Assembly: GCF_037975245.1 (NCBI RefSeq)
Contig: NC_092569.1
Coordinates: 9,526,001 to 9,590,000 of the forward strand
DNA: 64,000 nucleotides
From: Apostichopus japonicus
Taxonomy: Eukaryota > Echinodermata > Holothuroidea > Aspidochirotida > Stichopodidae
Direction: 5' to 3'
Below, one piece after another: positions 46,293 through 59,249 of the stretch; positions within the stretch are counted from its first letter, which is position 1, and every line of letters begins with the position of its first letter. The notes beneath the pieces were generated by a model, which saw nothing but the letters and a program-made list of their open reading frames with translations, did not search any database and was not told where the DNA came from. A program made the translations under genes and the position numbers.

Positions 46293-49200
46293 TATTAGAG
46301 ACACCACAGAGTGCAATATCCATCGGCATTTTTTGTTTACGTCATGCCGTTCCGAATATTACATCAGTTTTTATCAGCTGTTACTTTTAACTATTCTTAT
46401 TGTTATTTATTCAGATATGTCTACATCCATAACAATACTGTCAACGATAGTTTCGCTGTACTCCGAAGGTGATCGTTTTGTTTCCAGTTTAATAAAGACT
46501 TTTTAGAGGCTTGAGTATTCAATTCGTTGAATTGATTTAGTTCCAAAACTTATAAACTTTAATAGCTCAATCGTTACAGAGAACAGCGTTTGTAATCATG
46601 ATCTTACGGATTTTAATCCCGTTCTAGATAAAGTTTTCTTTATATTTTATTTTTATAATTTAGCATTCAGTTTACAATATCGATTTACATAAACAACATT
46701 TCAGTAGGTTTTTATACTGCACAACTCACATGTAGATCATTAGACTTATAATTGTTGTCCCTGTTCGTGACCATCATTTATGATATAGTTAAAAGATCTG
46801 CGAACACTTACAAAAACATTGTCCTTATCATTCTAAAAGGCATTAATAATCATCAAATAGCGGCAACTTCCATCAAAATCCATCAAAGTGGACCATTTTA
46901 CAAGTATCTTCTTAATTCTAGTTTTATTTATGAATAAACATTAGCTAATTATGAACATTGATGAATTATTGTAAATGAATGCCTAATTTTCTATTAAGTT
47001 ATCCCTTTGTTTTCACAACAAAAATTTGAAAAGGGAATATCACATTATTCAATAATATATGTGGGCTATTAATTAAGAATTCACTTATTAATGGCTGAAA
47101 TAAGAAATTTTGATGAGCGCAAACACTCAACGTCATAGTTTGCTTGTTTCCCATATTTCTCAAAACTTCAAAATGTGTATATCTTTGAAACGAAAAGAGC
47201 TTTCAAACAATGTCAACAGATTTTGAATGAGATTATCACATGCACAAAAATGTACAGAATATGGGGCAAATTAGCTCGGTGTCCCTAGTACTTTAAATCA
47301 CTTTCTCTTTATCGGCAGTTTTTCTCGCTCTTTTGTTTGCTCTTGGATGCTTGGTTGTGATGGGAGTTTTACGGATCTCACGAAGGTAAGTTTATCTTTT
47401 TCATTGCGAACTTTGACGTAATGAGCAGTAATATTATTTTCCCTCGAAGTATAGTCAATATTTGATACTCTTTACCTTTCTCAGCTGACGACAGGATTTC
47501 TATACAATTCCCATTTTTGGAAGTGTCTCCTCTTAAGGACCTTTTTATTTATTTATTTTTTAGCCAGCAACCATTCCGCTATCCTTTCCAAACATAAAGC
47601 TTTATATGTTTTCCCTTTGTAAAATATGACTAGGAAAACAAACTCAATTTATAATCTTTGGAAAAGTTTATATATAAACTCGCTGTTACTTTTTGCCACT
47701 TGTAATGCAATTGAACTTCTACTTTAACCCCAGATCTCCCATGTCTTATTTCGTGCTGATTCACAATACGCTCCGAATGTTTTGGTTTGCATTATCTCAT
47801 GAATTCCTGACCACATGAACAATCATCCAACAAGACATGAGCGCCATTTTTAAACAGCTGTCATCTTTGCATAAACGTGAATGTTTAAAGTTGTAAAATG
47901 TAAGGTCATAGTACATTCCATGGGAAGGAAATCATGTAATATCAATTAAAGCTATGTAAACGTTTAACTTAACGTTCAGTTCAGCAATTGATACAGAGTT
48001 GTCAATGAAATACTGTGACAGGATTAGTACCGAAGGCCTTAGCGGCCTAAACCATTCTTTAAAATGTCAACCTAGATTGAAGATTCTGTATGAATCTGAA
48101 AAAGAAACTGATAATTCAGAATGTCATGGCCATTGGCACGACGCACAAGTTGGAATTCGATGACTACAGTTGATTTGTTAACAATGCAACAAAAGATATC
48201 CGATGTGTCCTATGGGTAAACAAAAACTAGCTCAAACGTGTCGAGGTAACACAGTAACGTATAACGATTTCCAATAGTTCTTCCCTTGGGTGCATTCCTA
48301 TTGATTATACAAAATGCTTGGTACACAAAACCCGTAATTGCTGTGAGTTTTCTTTCTGGTCTATAAGTGTATCCATGGACAGCCGTAAACAATATTTCAC
48401 TGACATGCATTTTGGGGCAGATTTTGAGGCCGACACTGATTTGTAAGCCCCGACATATGAAACTTTGAATCCAATATTAAAAATGATAGGTCCAACAAGC
48501 AATTTCAGACCCGGCAATACAGAGTTGTGGTCACGACATTAAGGCTGAATTATTTCCAAAATAGGCACCACATTTGGACTCCAATTTTACCAAGCCTGAC
48601 ATGGATTGTGCCACAATTGAGAAGGAACTTCGTAATTTCATCAACTCCATAGAGTCAGTGCTATTACCCTAGATTTCAATGACGCAAGTGGATGGGAACT
48701 CAGTCCATTACATTCTTTTCACTCGTCTTCCTCTCTCTTCCCCTTTCCTCATCCTTGTCACTCCTCTGCATATTCCCCATCCTTGTCACTTTATCTGCCC
48801 CTTTTCCTCATTCCACATCCTTATCACTATCTGCCCATTCTCTTTCCTAATTCATGTCACTGATCATCCCCTTCCCCTCCTTCCACACTCTTGTCACCCA
48901 TGTTCCCCGTCCCCTTCCCCTCTTTATCTGCCATCATTAACCATCTTGCTTTTCCTTCCCTATCCTTGCCGCTGTAGCACATAACAAAATATCCCAATTT
49001 GGGTTCTCGATGGACCAACAACAACCTAAATTACTTTCGATACTCTTACATTAGTTAATGTAGATCAGATCATAACAATACATACATACATGTGTCCTGG
49101 TTGAGGTCATTTTAGGTGCCATACTCAACCCAATAACCATAATATTAACAACAGTAAAAGGATTTACAAAGATCACAATAATATTGACTGTACCTGTAGG

Positions 49201-51721
49201 CTCACTATAGCACTTACAGATAATTAACACTATAATATAAATACATTCTGTGTGCATTCTGGCATCACAGGAGATTACAAAATTACACCTAATAAGGGCT
49301 GCTATTCTGTGTGCACATTGCCATCACAGAACTAACATGTATATATTCACATATAATATACACAAGGTAAGCACATGTAAAATTACAGGCTCCTGAGAGG
49401 TCTGAGCAAAGTTAAAAGATGAACTCTTACCTGTCTGGAAATAAATATAGTAATTTCTATAATCTTCTGACTTGTCACTACTGCTGCTGTATGGCAGTTT
49501 AGATTGTCTTGGTGAATGGTAGAGTTGCTTAGGTGATAGGGTGTTTTAAGCAATTTTGAAACAACGGGAAGCTTTGAATGAAATTACTTATCCCACCTAA
49601 CAGGGCAAAATCTTACTTAACACTTTTATCCATCTTTATTTGTTCAAATAGAAAAATATTTTAACAAAGAAATCCTATAAATGTTGTATTGTAACATTTA
49701 GTACATTTGAAAGATATTTAAAGTAGATACTTGTGAAAAGAGAAAATATAATTACTGTCAAATTATACTAGCAGCAAGAAAGAGCATTTTCAAAACATAT
49801 TTCTAAACACCCATATTAGACCTGCAAACCGTTCTTTACTTAAATTATGTCTGTAAGACAGATATTTGGTGTCATCATATTAGCTTTTAATACGGTTTCT
49901 CTAAGCATTTGGTATTGACAAAATATAATTTTCGACCTTTAGAATAGACTTCAGTTAAGAGTAGAAATGCATATGGTGAGGATTTAAATTATTTACTTTG
50001 TAACTGCAAATGTAATGCTTGCAATATACGATACGCACATAAGATAAGTGATGAAGAAGGAGATTACAGTTGTTCAGTATTATGAAGAAAAGGTGAAATA
50101 GCCGGACAACCCCAAAATAGATGTTCCAGTGTCTCACTGTTTGTGTTACAAAATGTGCAAGATGGCTCGTCATTTTGCTCATTAAATAATTTAAGAAGAT
50201 GATTTGTACCAAGAATACGATGAAGAAACAAAATTGAAAATAAATCCCTTTGTTTCAGAAAGAGCTGAGAACTAGAACAAAATCTTAAAAATGACATTCC
50301 AATCGTCATATGTTAAATTGAACGATTCATTCCAATTCAGGTGACCTCGGTGATAGTACAATATGCTCAATCAGTTTTCTGTAGCAATTTTTGGAATGCT
50401 GCAGTGCTTTAATAAGTTTGTATAATAGCAGCTTCCAGCATTAAATTCTTAGTCATTAACTTTCCAGTTACAAGAAATTGCTGACATCAAACCAAACTTA
50501 GTCGTAAAAGGATAGTTATTGCCATTATATCTTATGCCAAAAAAGTATAAGTTAACCTAGTTCCCTTGTTATCAAAGAGATCTTTCTGATAAATGACACC
50601 AACACTTACTTAACACTTGGCCAGACATTCTCCAGGAAGTGGACCAAACGTTATCCCACATCTTAAACTTATTCCACCATCATCCGAGAACAGCTAGTAT
50701 GACAGTTTAAATACCTATCTATTCCGTGCCATTAGGATCTGCAAATCCTTAGCAGATTGCGCCATCGGCATCTGCTGGACTAGGTTAGTTATGGCGCATG
50801 TAGTGGTGGTTATTGTCTTTACTTGGTTGTTACCTGACCATGCTGCTGGCTGACCCATCTGGTCATATCTGAATGATACAGTCCGCCATCGCTTGGGACC
50901 TGATGTCCTTGGCTGCTTATGTTGGGTCATATATAATCTAACTTGGCTTGGGGAGACATCTTGAACGTCTGCTCCTTGTCCTCGAGGTAATTCATGTCAT
51001 GGTCTTCAACGGCCTCTGATTGCGTGTCTTCTTGCTCATCTGGTTCACCTACAACGATGGTTGGGGTCTGTTACCGTACCTCATCGTCTCCAGACTGATT
51101 CTCGATCGTCTGGGTGGAGATTAAACCGGTGGGAACTGCAAATTGCAAAACGTTTGCAAACGTTACCATTTCAACAGTATTATATTTTTTATATGTGAAA
51201 CTAACCTTTGTATGACATTGTTTTGTATTTACAAGCTGGCGTTAAGTTGTGGGTCATCAGAATATAAGACGACATCAGTTTAATATTCATGCAAGTGCCA
51301 AACACTTTCCCAATAAGGTATTTTTATTCGCTAAATGTTCCTTGCTTTTTCGTGTTTTAATTTAATTAACTGATCCCATTTCTTTTAAGCAGATGTTTTA
51401 TTGTATTTGCAAATGAACATAGTTCTATAAATGTTAGTTATTTGCTTGCTTTACCTCTCTCTTTGAAGATTTCACGGTAGAAAATTCCTGACGATGGATA
51501 GGCCTACAATGTCATATAATAAAACGGGCGGGACGATGGCATTAAGAGATGATTCGTTATTGCATCAGGCTCCCTTAGATGATTTAATCTCCGATAAAAG
51601 GCCACCTTTGACCAGCGAATATTCTGGGGTGATCTATAATATGGAGAGTAATCCATTTCCTTGTGTATCAAACAGAAATGCTATCCATACTGACAATATT
51701 GAAATTTACGAAGAAATGTAA
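43583..51721 (+). CDS. Copy 3: intact WSC-domain transmembrane receptor (7 exons)
   Basis: Exons: 43583-43646 signal, 44641-44913 WSC1, 45102-45386 WSC2, 45901-45936 and 46415-46468 linkers, 47319-47385 transmembrane, 51481-51721 tail. All exon lengths equal those of copy 1, with the same phases, giving again 1020 nt and 339 residues. Signal MLLLNLIFAATVLHGSLLFS; linkers EINASTTVPPTT and DMSTSITILSTIV; helix FLALLFALGCLVVMGVLRIS. An in-frame ATG at 43538 would add 15 residues (MDVKSCRVCKRTTST), but only because of an 11-bp insertion special to this copy, so the inner ATG is preferred. In WSC2 the usual aromatic after GC is Asn (VGCNSY) and IW is replaced by SW, which may affect function. Best candidate, with copy 1, for an expressed member. 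Confidence 0.83.
44641..44913 (+). CDS. Copy 3 exon 2: WSC domain 1
   Basis: Starts EGAYLGCFKATKAELSGMME and is very close to copy 1 (about ten changes, e.g. NGAYDK to KGAYDN). All eight cysteines are present. Confidence 0.85.
45102..45386 (+). CDS. Copy 3 exon 3: WSC domain 2
   Basis: Cysteine pattern complete. Distinctive VGCNSYIPNEIMDFGG start. Donor gtaata as in copy 1. Confidence 0.85.
46190..46297. repeat. (TA)n microsatellite in intron 4 of copy 3
   Basis: TA tract broken by ataaa, tttatc and gta units, at the site equivalent to 15316-15417. Confidence 0.95.
47386..51480 (+). other. Intron 6 of copy 3 with embedded repeats
   Basis: Same order as copy 1: minisatellite (48720-48950), LINE 3' fragment on the minus strand (49640-50600) and the unrecognised minus-strand frame (50715-50930). 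The LINE fragment here keeps the clearest zinc-finger-like CTFCNTNSETLEHLFWGC stretch. Confidence 0.65.
49640..50600 (-). mobile_element. LINE 3' fragment, copy 3 intron
   Basis: Minus-strand frames 50309-50064 and 50212-49955 carry LFLHRILGTNHLLKLF, the CTFC...HLFWGC motif and the NLLLHHLSYVRIVYCKHYI end. Frames overlap because of indels. Confidence 0.7.
51481..51721 (+). CDS. Copy 3 exon 7: cytoplasmic tail
   Basis: Continues the frame as R-K-F-L-T-M-D-R. Contains SEYSGVIYNM (S-x-Y-x-x-V, an ITIM-like pattern) and IEIYEEM at the end. Stop and a consensus donor coincide (AT|GTAAGT). Confidence 0.83.
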
Positions 51722-52558
51722 GTTCCTGATGTCGATGGTCACCTTTTCTGCATTTTCAAAACCATTAAGGAGGTAACAATATTATTACAAAGGAGACTGA
51801 GGTAGATATATATATCATCTTTTATTAAGCGATAATTGAAATTACATCTTAACACTCTACTATTTAAGTTATTTAGTAGGGTAAAACAGTTACTTTGTAC
51901 ATTCTGTAGTAGTGTGAGATCAAAAGCAAAGCAACTATTGAATTGGTTTATGGGAGTATAGCTCAGCCGAAATGACCGAACCAAGACTATTTTTACCAAT
52001 GATGAATTTTATACGTTTGAACATTTTCCAACCATTTTCTCACCATTTAAAATCCGTTTTTCATTGCATATGGTTGTGAACTTAATTGGATTTCTAGAAC
52101 TCCTACATAATTTCGATTAACAATGACTCAAACCTCAATGGCTCTAATTAATTCATTTCAGGATAGCGTTAAAGATACGTTGCAAATCGTCGTGATTTGT
52201 TTTGGCCTTTCTGTGAAGTTCGAAACTTAATTGTGTTTAATACGGGTTAAATTATATTTTATAGGGCAAACGGAATTAAATTAAATATGGGAAGCTCAAC
52301 TACCTTGCTGAATTCTGCCTGCAATCTTGTCATAATGTTTTCTAATATAAAGGTATTGCACTACATAGTTTCGTTTTAGTTTCCGTTTTGGTAATTCTAA
52401 ATTGCTGTTTCCAGATTTCCACATTGGAAATATTTACCCCTCCTAAACATTCAAACTTGACCGATCCCTCCCATGCTGTCAACTAAACGTTTAGGTCAGT
52501 GGAACTATAGTTCAGACAGTTCATTACCGTTACGGTTAGATAAGGGAGTATATTATAG
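51722..52558. other. 3' flank of copy 3
   Basis: Conserved flank; no gene seen. The 86-codon minus frame at 51739-51999 also exists after copy 4 but has no recognisable features. Confidence 0.5.
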
Positions 52559-52699
52559 TCACATGGTGGCATGGACCGGAAACTGGGAACTATACCCTAA
52601 GGAGAGTATTGTATTTAGAGCCTGTTTAGAGATCTTGTACGTAATGATGAATACAGACAGTGAAGTGAGAAATTCAGTTATTATGAAGATTGTAAAGCA
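52559..52699 (+). pseudogene. Kinase-like exon remnant downstream of copy 3
   Basis: Reads HMVAWTGNWELYPKESIVF and on to MMNTDSEVRNSVIMKIVKQ in one frame, with a stop right after KQ unless a gtaacg donor is used. The glycine loop is replaced by RACLEI. A splice from the tail at AT|GT would enter this segment in frame. Confidence 0.42.
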
Positions 52700-53797
52700 G
52701 TAACGTTCATAGGATGTTAAAGGTAAGGTTGGAGCAAATAAAACAAAGAGGTCAGAGGCGAATGAAGGGTTTCATAAGAGGAGGTTGACTGCACTGGGGT
52801 GGTTTAAAACGGACTCCTATGTAGCGAGGGTCTGGGAGCCCTACTCTAGAATAGAACAATTTTGAACATCAAATGGGTTCACTTTAAATTTATGTTGTTG
52901 TTAATGATTCTGAGTTGAATTACCAATGTATATCATCCTAAGGTCATGGGAGATTGTTCATGCTACTATAGTAAGATATTTTCGCATTCGTTAAAGTGAG
53001 GGTGCTAGAGCAAAATAGCGTAAGCTGAAGGGCTTCAAGTACAAAGCGTGTCAATTATGTACCATTTCGTTTTATTTGTTTAAAGGCAAGGTTCTTACAG
53101 TGATAAGTGTGTATTATATAAAATATTGCCTTTCAACTAAGATATCATAGGCAATTTGATAATTAATAATTATTGTTATTTTCATGATAAGTGAATCACT
53201 CACTGTAACTGGTATTATTGTTAGTTTTAACAGTTGCTGGAAATAAAGGTTGTATCTTATCCTAAATGTATTACATTAAAAATTAAAACGGTTTGTTATC
53301 GATGGGTTTATAGGTGTAACTAAGGTGTTAAAGAGGCTTCCTTTGGACTTAGTGCATCCCAAAATTAATACCAACAGTGTTCAGTTGTATCCGATTATTT
53401 TCCAAGAGGAATAGTCTAGTTTTAGTGTACTGTTGGTGCCTGAGTAGATATCCAGGGTATTGATTACTACACAGTTGGATGCAGGAGCCTGCTGGTTAGT
53501 CACGTCACTTTCCATATATGTTAAATAATCATCCATAAGATGAGTTCAATTGATTTGTCTAGAGAGGAAGAAATACACACATGAAACTCATAATCAAAAG
53601 ATCAATTTAATTTCTTGTTCTCTCTTACATATTCAACACTAAACAGCAGAGTGGAATCATGTAAATTATAAATTATATGAGTAGCTCTTCATGTAAAGTT
53701 GGGCTAAGAAATACTAATAAATTCAAACTACTGTAGAATTACACACAATCAGAACAAATGTGTCATTGATGTTGAATACTCCCTTCATTGTTCAAAC
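52700..53797. other. Intergenic flank between copies 3 and 4
   Basis: Array flank; lacks the 'gtgggcgtggctagttgctg' block (small deletion near 52970). No gene seen. Confidence 0.5.
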
Positions 53798-53887
53798 GGT
53801 GCTGTGGCCGAGTGGAGACAGGCTGTGTCATTTGAAGCAATGAGGCTTAGCGATCGGGACGTTCCGGGTTCGATACCCGATGGGGTC
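53798..53887 (+). tRNA. Type-II tRNA-like sequence before copy 4, probably pseudo
   Basis: As before copy 3, with a T-stem CCGGG/CCCGA and an altered D-stem side (ACAGGC). TTTT lies downstream. Confidence 0.45.
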
Positions 53888-55562
53888 ATAGTAAGGTGGG
53901 CTTTTCATCCTAAAGCAATCTATGGTTTTCCCATCTGAAATGACCTTCTAAAGATTCTAAATTTAAGTTTTTCAAGCGTCGTACAGGTAACTGTTGGTTA
54001 TTATTATACATACTGATAATTAAATTAACATGTCGCTCACCACTTGTGACAGGTTCCAAACGGCCTTCTCTTTTTTCGATAAAACGTACAAGTTATATCG
54101 TATCATATAGCTTAATTACAAACTTACAAGTAATATATTATTTATGTCTCATTCTGTCTAACGATCTAATTATCGCGTACCTTCAGTAAACTGCCTACAA
54201 TAACAGCTACGAAAGTAAAATGGAAAACTGACAAGCGGAACTTCTCCTGACAAGCACATGACATAAGGTTGAATTTTCTTTTTCATTGTCTGTTAATGTA
54301 CCTCTGCCATAAAAGTTTGTTTGCAAATCGTTGCATGTTTGACGTTGTTTAAGCTGACATATTATAGCCGTAGCTGTAAGGATGTAAAGAGCTGCCGAGT
54401 GTGTAAGAGAACAACATCTACAATGCTACTCTTCAATTTCATCTCTGCAGTGACTGTTCTGCATGGATATCTCCTCTTTTCATCAGGTGACACTAAAACT
54501 TTCATTTCTTTTCATAATAGGACTGACTTGGTAAAACAATCTTTCCGAAATACACCTTGTAAACTATGCTGATTTTTTTTATGTAAGAAATGATTTCACT
54601 ACGTAACCTGCGAACGTCATTAAGGGAGTGTTATTTATGATTACAAAGTGGAATAATGGTTACTATACTTGCTTTGTAAACTACATTTGAAGTACCATCC
54701 TTTGATAAAACTGGTAATATGAAACAAGCAACGAACAAGGGAATACAGTGTAGGTCTAGCAGTACGTTACGATAAATATACGCAATTGTTGTTTTAGCAA
54801 TAGACAATATTTGATTCTAGAATAACTCATTTTTGTATGTATCTTTCTGATATTATCACTGTTGGGTTACAGTAGCATAATTGTGACACTGACGCTACAG
54901 TAATAACAGATGATCTGATCGTGTTATGTGATATTCACACAACCTTTTTCTCATAGATAAGTCCATATGTGGCTACGATAACATGAGTGATTGAAGTTAT
55001 AGAATTATTAATCGTTCAATCCTATGCAGATATAACTGTGTCCAACATATTTAATATGCTGTATTGTTTCATTTTCAAACCTCATGTCTAATTCCGTCGT
55101 TCCTCTCATGGTAATGTTGTACTATAGTAACAAACTAGGAATGTTTTGCATGTAACTAGGTAACCATTAGAACTTATCTGTCCTGTAGAAAGACTTAAAA
55201 AGGTGAATATATGTGTAAATATCAAGGAAACACACGATTGACGGCTCCACTACGATATCATTTCATATTTTAGTGCATGAAAGGTGTAAGAGCTATATTT
55301 ATGTTGGTTACAACCACTGTGGGTTCTAAGTAAACCAGAGATATGCAAGTTAATGTTTATGTTGAGCTGCAGGAGATATTAAGCTGCTTATACAACATAT
55401 ATCTTTCTTTTGAGTTTTCTTTTCAACATGGAATCAGTTCTAACAAAGTCCATTTCGATCTGTAGCAGAAGGGACATATCTCGGTTGCTTTGATGTAAAA
55501 AACACAGAACTTTCTGGAATAATGGCGAAAGTGGGAAGAAACAACATGACTGTTTCTATGTG

Positions 55563-55893
55563 ATATTTTTCAAACTATTCATTTCCTTAAACGATTTTAT
55601 TGCCAAAAAACACTCCTAGATCGTCGGAAAAGACACTTCCCGTTCAAGTTGCATTTACCCATCGGTTATTTTGAGATCTCATGTCTTAGGATTTTGACTT
55701 TCAATAATCTCAGTGATGCATTATGGGTCAGTATGCAATGAACATAACTAGAGAACTGTTGGTTGGGGGAAGTCATTGAAATTTTAAATGCTTAACTATT
55801 TTTCTTAATTTTCCAGGGGTGGGCAAATGCCCCCCCCCCCCTACTGTATGGAGTATAATGGAGACTACTGCGCGAATACAGTTATCAAACCTA
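55563..55893. other. Filler sequence at the copy 4 deletion
   Basis: Not found in the other copies. It has a C-run (about 55830-55840) and no recognised element. Array homology resumes at about 55894 (tcactatagcccttacag) with the counterpart of 18138. Confidence 0.6.
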
Positions 55894-56179
55894 AGCAAAG
55901 CCTCACTATAGCCCTTACAGCTAATTAACACTATATATGAAATACATTCTGTGTGCATTCTGCCATCACAGGAGATTACAAATTTACACTTTATAAGGTC
56001 TGCCATTATGTGTGCACATTGCCATCACAGAACTATCATGTATATGTACACACGGTAAGCACATTTAAAATGACAGGCTCCTGGGAGGTCAAGGCAAAAC
56101 TAAATGATGAACTGTTACCCGTCTGGAAATTAATATTAAGAACTATCCCACCCTACAGGGAAAGATCTTACTTAACACT

Positions 56180-57160
56180 TTTATCCATCTTTATTCGCTC
56201 ACAAATAGAAACATATATTTACAAAGAAATCCTATAAAATACCGTCTTTTATCATTTAGTACATTTGAAGTACACCTAAGGTAGATACTTATGAAAAGAG
56301 AAAACATAAATACTGTAAAATTATACTAGCAGCAAGAAAGAGCATTTTCAAATATATTCCTAAACACCCAGATTAGACCTGCAAACAGTTCTTTACTTAA
56401 ATCATGAATGTAAGACAGATATTTGGCGTCATCATAGTAGCTTTTAATACGGTTTCTCTAAACATTTGGTATTGACAAAATATAATTTTCGACCTTCAAA
56501 ATAGACTTCAGTTTAGAGTAGAAATGCATATGGTGAGGATTTAAATTATTTACTTTGTAACTGCAAATGTAATGCTTGCAATATACGATACGCACATAAG
56601 ATAAGTGATGAAGAAGGAGATTATATCCAAAGAAAAATCTTTCTTGGATCAAATAAACTGCCTTCCGAATAACAGTTGTTCAGTATTAAAAAGAAAGGTG
56701 AAATAACCGGACAACCTCAAAATAGATGTTCCAGTGTCTCACTGTTTGTGTTACAAAAGGTGCATGAGGGCTCGTCATTTTGCTCATTAAATAATATAAG
56801 AAGATGATTTGTACCAAGAATACGATGAAGAAACGAAATTGAAAATAAATCCCTTTTGTTTCAGACAGAGCTGAGAACTAGAGCAAAATGTTAAAAATGA
56901 CACTCCAATCGTCATCTGTTAAGTTGAACGATTCATTCCAATTCAGGTGACCTCGGTGATAGTACAATATGCTCAATCAGTTTTCTGTAAGCAATTCGTG
57001 GAATGCTGCAGTGCTTTAATAATTTTGTATAATTGCAGCTTTCAGCATTTAATTCTAAGTCATTACCTTCCAGTTACAAGAAATTGCTGAAATTAAACCA
57101 AACTTAAAAGGATACTTCCCTTGTTATCAAAGAGATCTTTCTGATAAATGACACCAACTC
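56180..57160 (-). mobile_element. LINE 3' fragment, copy 4 intron remnant
   Basis: Same fragment as in the other introns; the minus-strand frame 56652-56458 keeps NLLLHHLSYVRIVYCKHYI and KLKSILKVENYILSIPN. Confidence 0.65.
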
Positions 57161-57249
57161 TTACTTAGCACTTGGCCAGGAAGTGGACCAACGTTATCCC
57201 ACATCCTTTAACTTATTCCACCATCGTCCGAGACCAGTCTAAATACCTC

Positions 57250-57720
57250 TTCCGTGCCATTAGGATCTGCAAATCCTTAGCAGATTGCGGCATCGGCATC
57301 TGCTGGACTAGATTAGTTATGACGCATGTGTTGGTAGTTTTTGCATTCACTCAGTTGTTAACTGACCATGCTGCTTGCTGACCCATCTGGTCATATCTGA
57401 ATGATACAGTCTGCCTTCGCTTGTGACCAGATGTCCATGTCTGCTGATGTTGGATTATATATCACCTAACTTGGCTTGGGGAGACATCTTGGACTCAAGT
57501 GTCACCGTCTGTTCAGGAGTATTCCGTTCAAATTTGATCGTCTTCTCCTTGTCCTCGAGATCATCCATAGCATGGTGTTCAACGGCCTCTGACGGCGTGT
57601 CTTCTTGCTCATCTTGTTCACCTGGTACGATGGTTGGGGTCTGTTACAGTACCTCATCATCTCCAGACTGATTCACGATCGGCTGGGTGGGGATTAGACC
57701 GGTGGGAACTGCAAATTGCA
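57250..57720 (-). pseudogene. Homolog of the unrecognised minus-strand frames, copy 4
   Basis: DNA homologous to 19630-20039, frames broken on the minus strand. The + strand frames here are antisense by-products. Confidence 0.3.
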
Positions 57721-58345
57721 AAACGTTTGAAAACTTAACCACTTCAACACTATTTGTATATTTTTTAAATATGAAACTAACCTTTGTATGACATAGTTTT
57801 GTATTTACAATCTGGCCTTAAGTTGTGGGTCATCAGAATATGAGAGGACGGTACTCTTCCGCAATTTTATAATTCATAGCAAAATAAAAATTACTTAACA
57901 TACATCAGTTTTATATTCATGCAAGTGCCAACACTTTCTCATTAAGGTATTTTTATTCGCTAAATGTTCCTTGTTTTTCATGTTTTAATTTCATTAACTG
58001 ATCCCATTTCTTTTTAACAGATGTTTAATTGTAATTGAAAATGAACATAGTACAATAAATGTTAGTTATTTGCTGGCTTTACCTCTCTCTTTGAAGATTT
58101 CACGGTAGAAAATTCCTGACGATATATAGGTCTACAATGTCATATAATGAAACGGGTAGGATGAGGGCATTAAGAGATGATTCGTTATTGCAAATGAAAT
58201 AGATGATTTCATCTCCGATAAAAGGCCAACTTTGACCAGCGAATATTCTGGATTGATCTATAATATGGAGAGTAATCATTTTCCTTGTTTATCAAACAGA
58301 AATGCTATCCATACTGACAATATTGAAATTTACGAAGAAATGTAA

Positions 58346-59249
58346 GTTCGTGATGTCGATGGTCACCTTTTCTGCACTTTCAAAATCATTAAGGAGGTAA
58401 CAACATTAATACAAAGGAGACTGAAGTAGTATACATCATCTTTTATTAAGCGATTATTGAAATTACATCTCAACACTCTACTGTTTAAGTTATTTAGTAG
58501 GGTAATACAGTTAGTTACTCTGTACCTTCTGTAGTAGTGTGTAAGGTCAAAATCAAAGCAATTTTTGAATTGTATGGGAGTAGAGCTCAGCCGAAATGAC
58601 CGAACCAAGACTTTTTTTACCAATGATGAATTTTATACGTTTGAACATTTTCCAACCCTTTTCTCACCATTTAAAATCCGTTTTTCATTGCATATGCTTG
58701 TAAACTTAATTGGGTTTCTAGATCTTTCATATAATTTCGATTAACAATGACCCAAACCTCAATGGCTCTAATTAATTCATTTCAGGATAGCTTTAAAGAT
58801 ACGTTGCAAATCGTCGTGATTTGTTTCGGCCTTCCTGTGGAGTCCGAAACTTACTGTGTTTAATACGGGTTATATTATATTTTATAGGGCAAACGGAATG
58901 AAATTAAGTAAACAACTATGGGAACCTCAACTACCTTGCTGAATTCTGCCTGCAATCTTGTCATAATGTTTTCTAATGTAAAGGTATTGCACTTCATAGT
59001 TTACTTTCCTTTTCGGTAATTCTAAATCGCTTTTTCCAGATTTCCCAGGGCAACAAGAAATGAAACCCGATCCCTTCCTATTGATTAACAATCGATACTT
59101 AAACAAAAATCAAGTTGGAAATATTTACGCCTCCTGAACAATCAAACTTGACCGATCGCTCCCATGCTGTCAACTAAACGTTTAGGTAAGTGGAACTATA
59201 GTTCAGACAGTTCAGTGCTGTTACGGTTAGATAAGGGAGTATATTATAG
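58346..59249. other. 3' flank of copy 4
   Basis: Conserved flank as after copies 2 and 3, with the 'ttcatttcaggatagctttaaagatacg' block near 58785. Confidence 0.5.

Larger units (their letters stand above)
54423..58345 (+). pseudogene. Copy 4: truncated WSC receptor gene
   Basis: Signal exon 54423-54486 is intact (MLLFNFISAVTVLHGYLLFS). The WSC1 exon starts normally at 55469 but homology ends at 55562 in the middle of the domain, right where the frame meets TGA after NNMTVSM. About 4.3 kb equivalent to the rest of WSC1, WSC2, linkers, transmembrane exon and the first part of intron 6 is gone, replaced by ~330 bp of unrelated sequence (55563-55890). The tail exon (58109-58345) remains, but its inner ATG is ATA and a 4-bp net deletion frameshifts it. 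At most it would make a short secreted fragment of about 50 residues. An in-frame ATG at 54321 extends the N-terminus. Confidence 0.8.
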
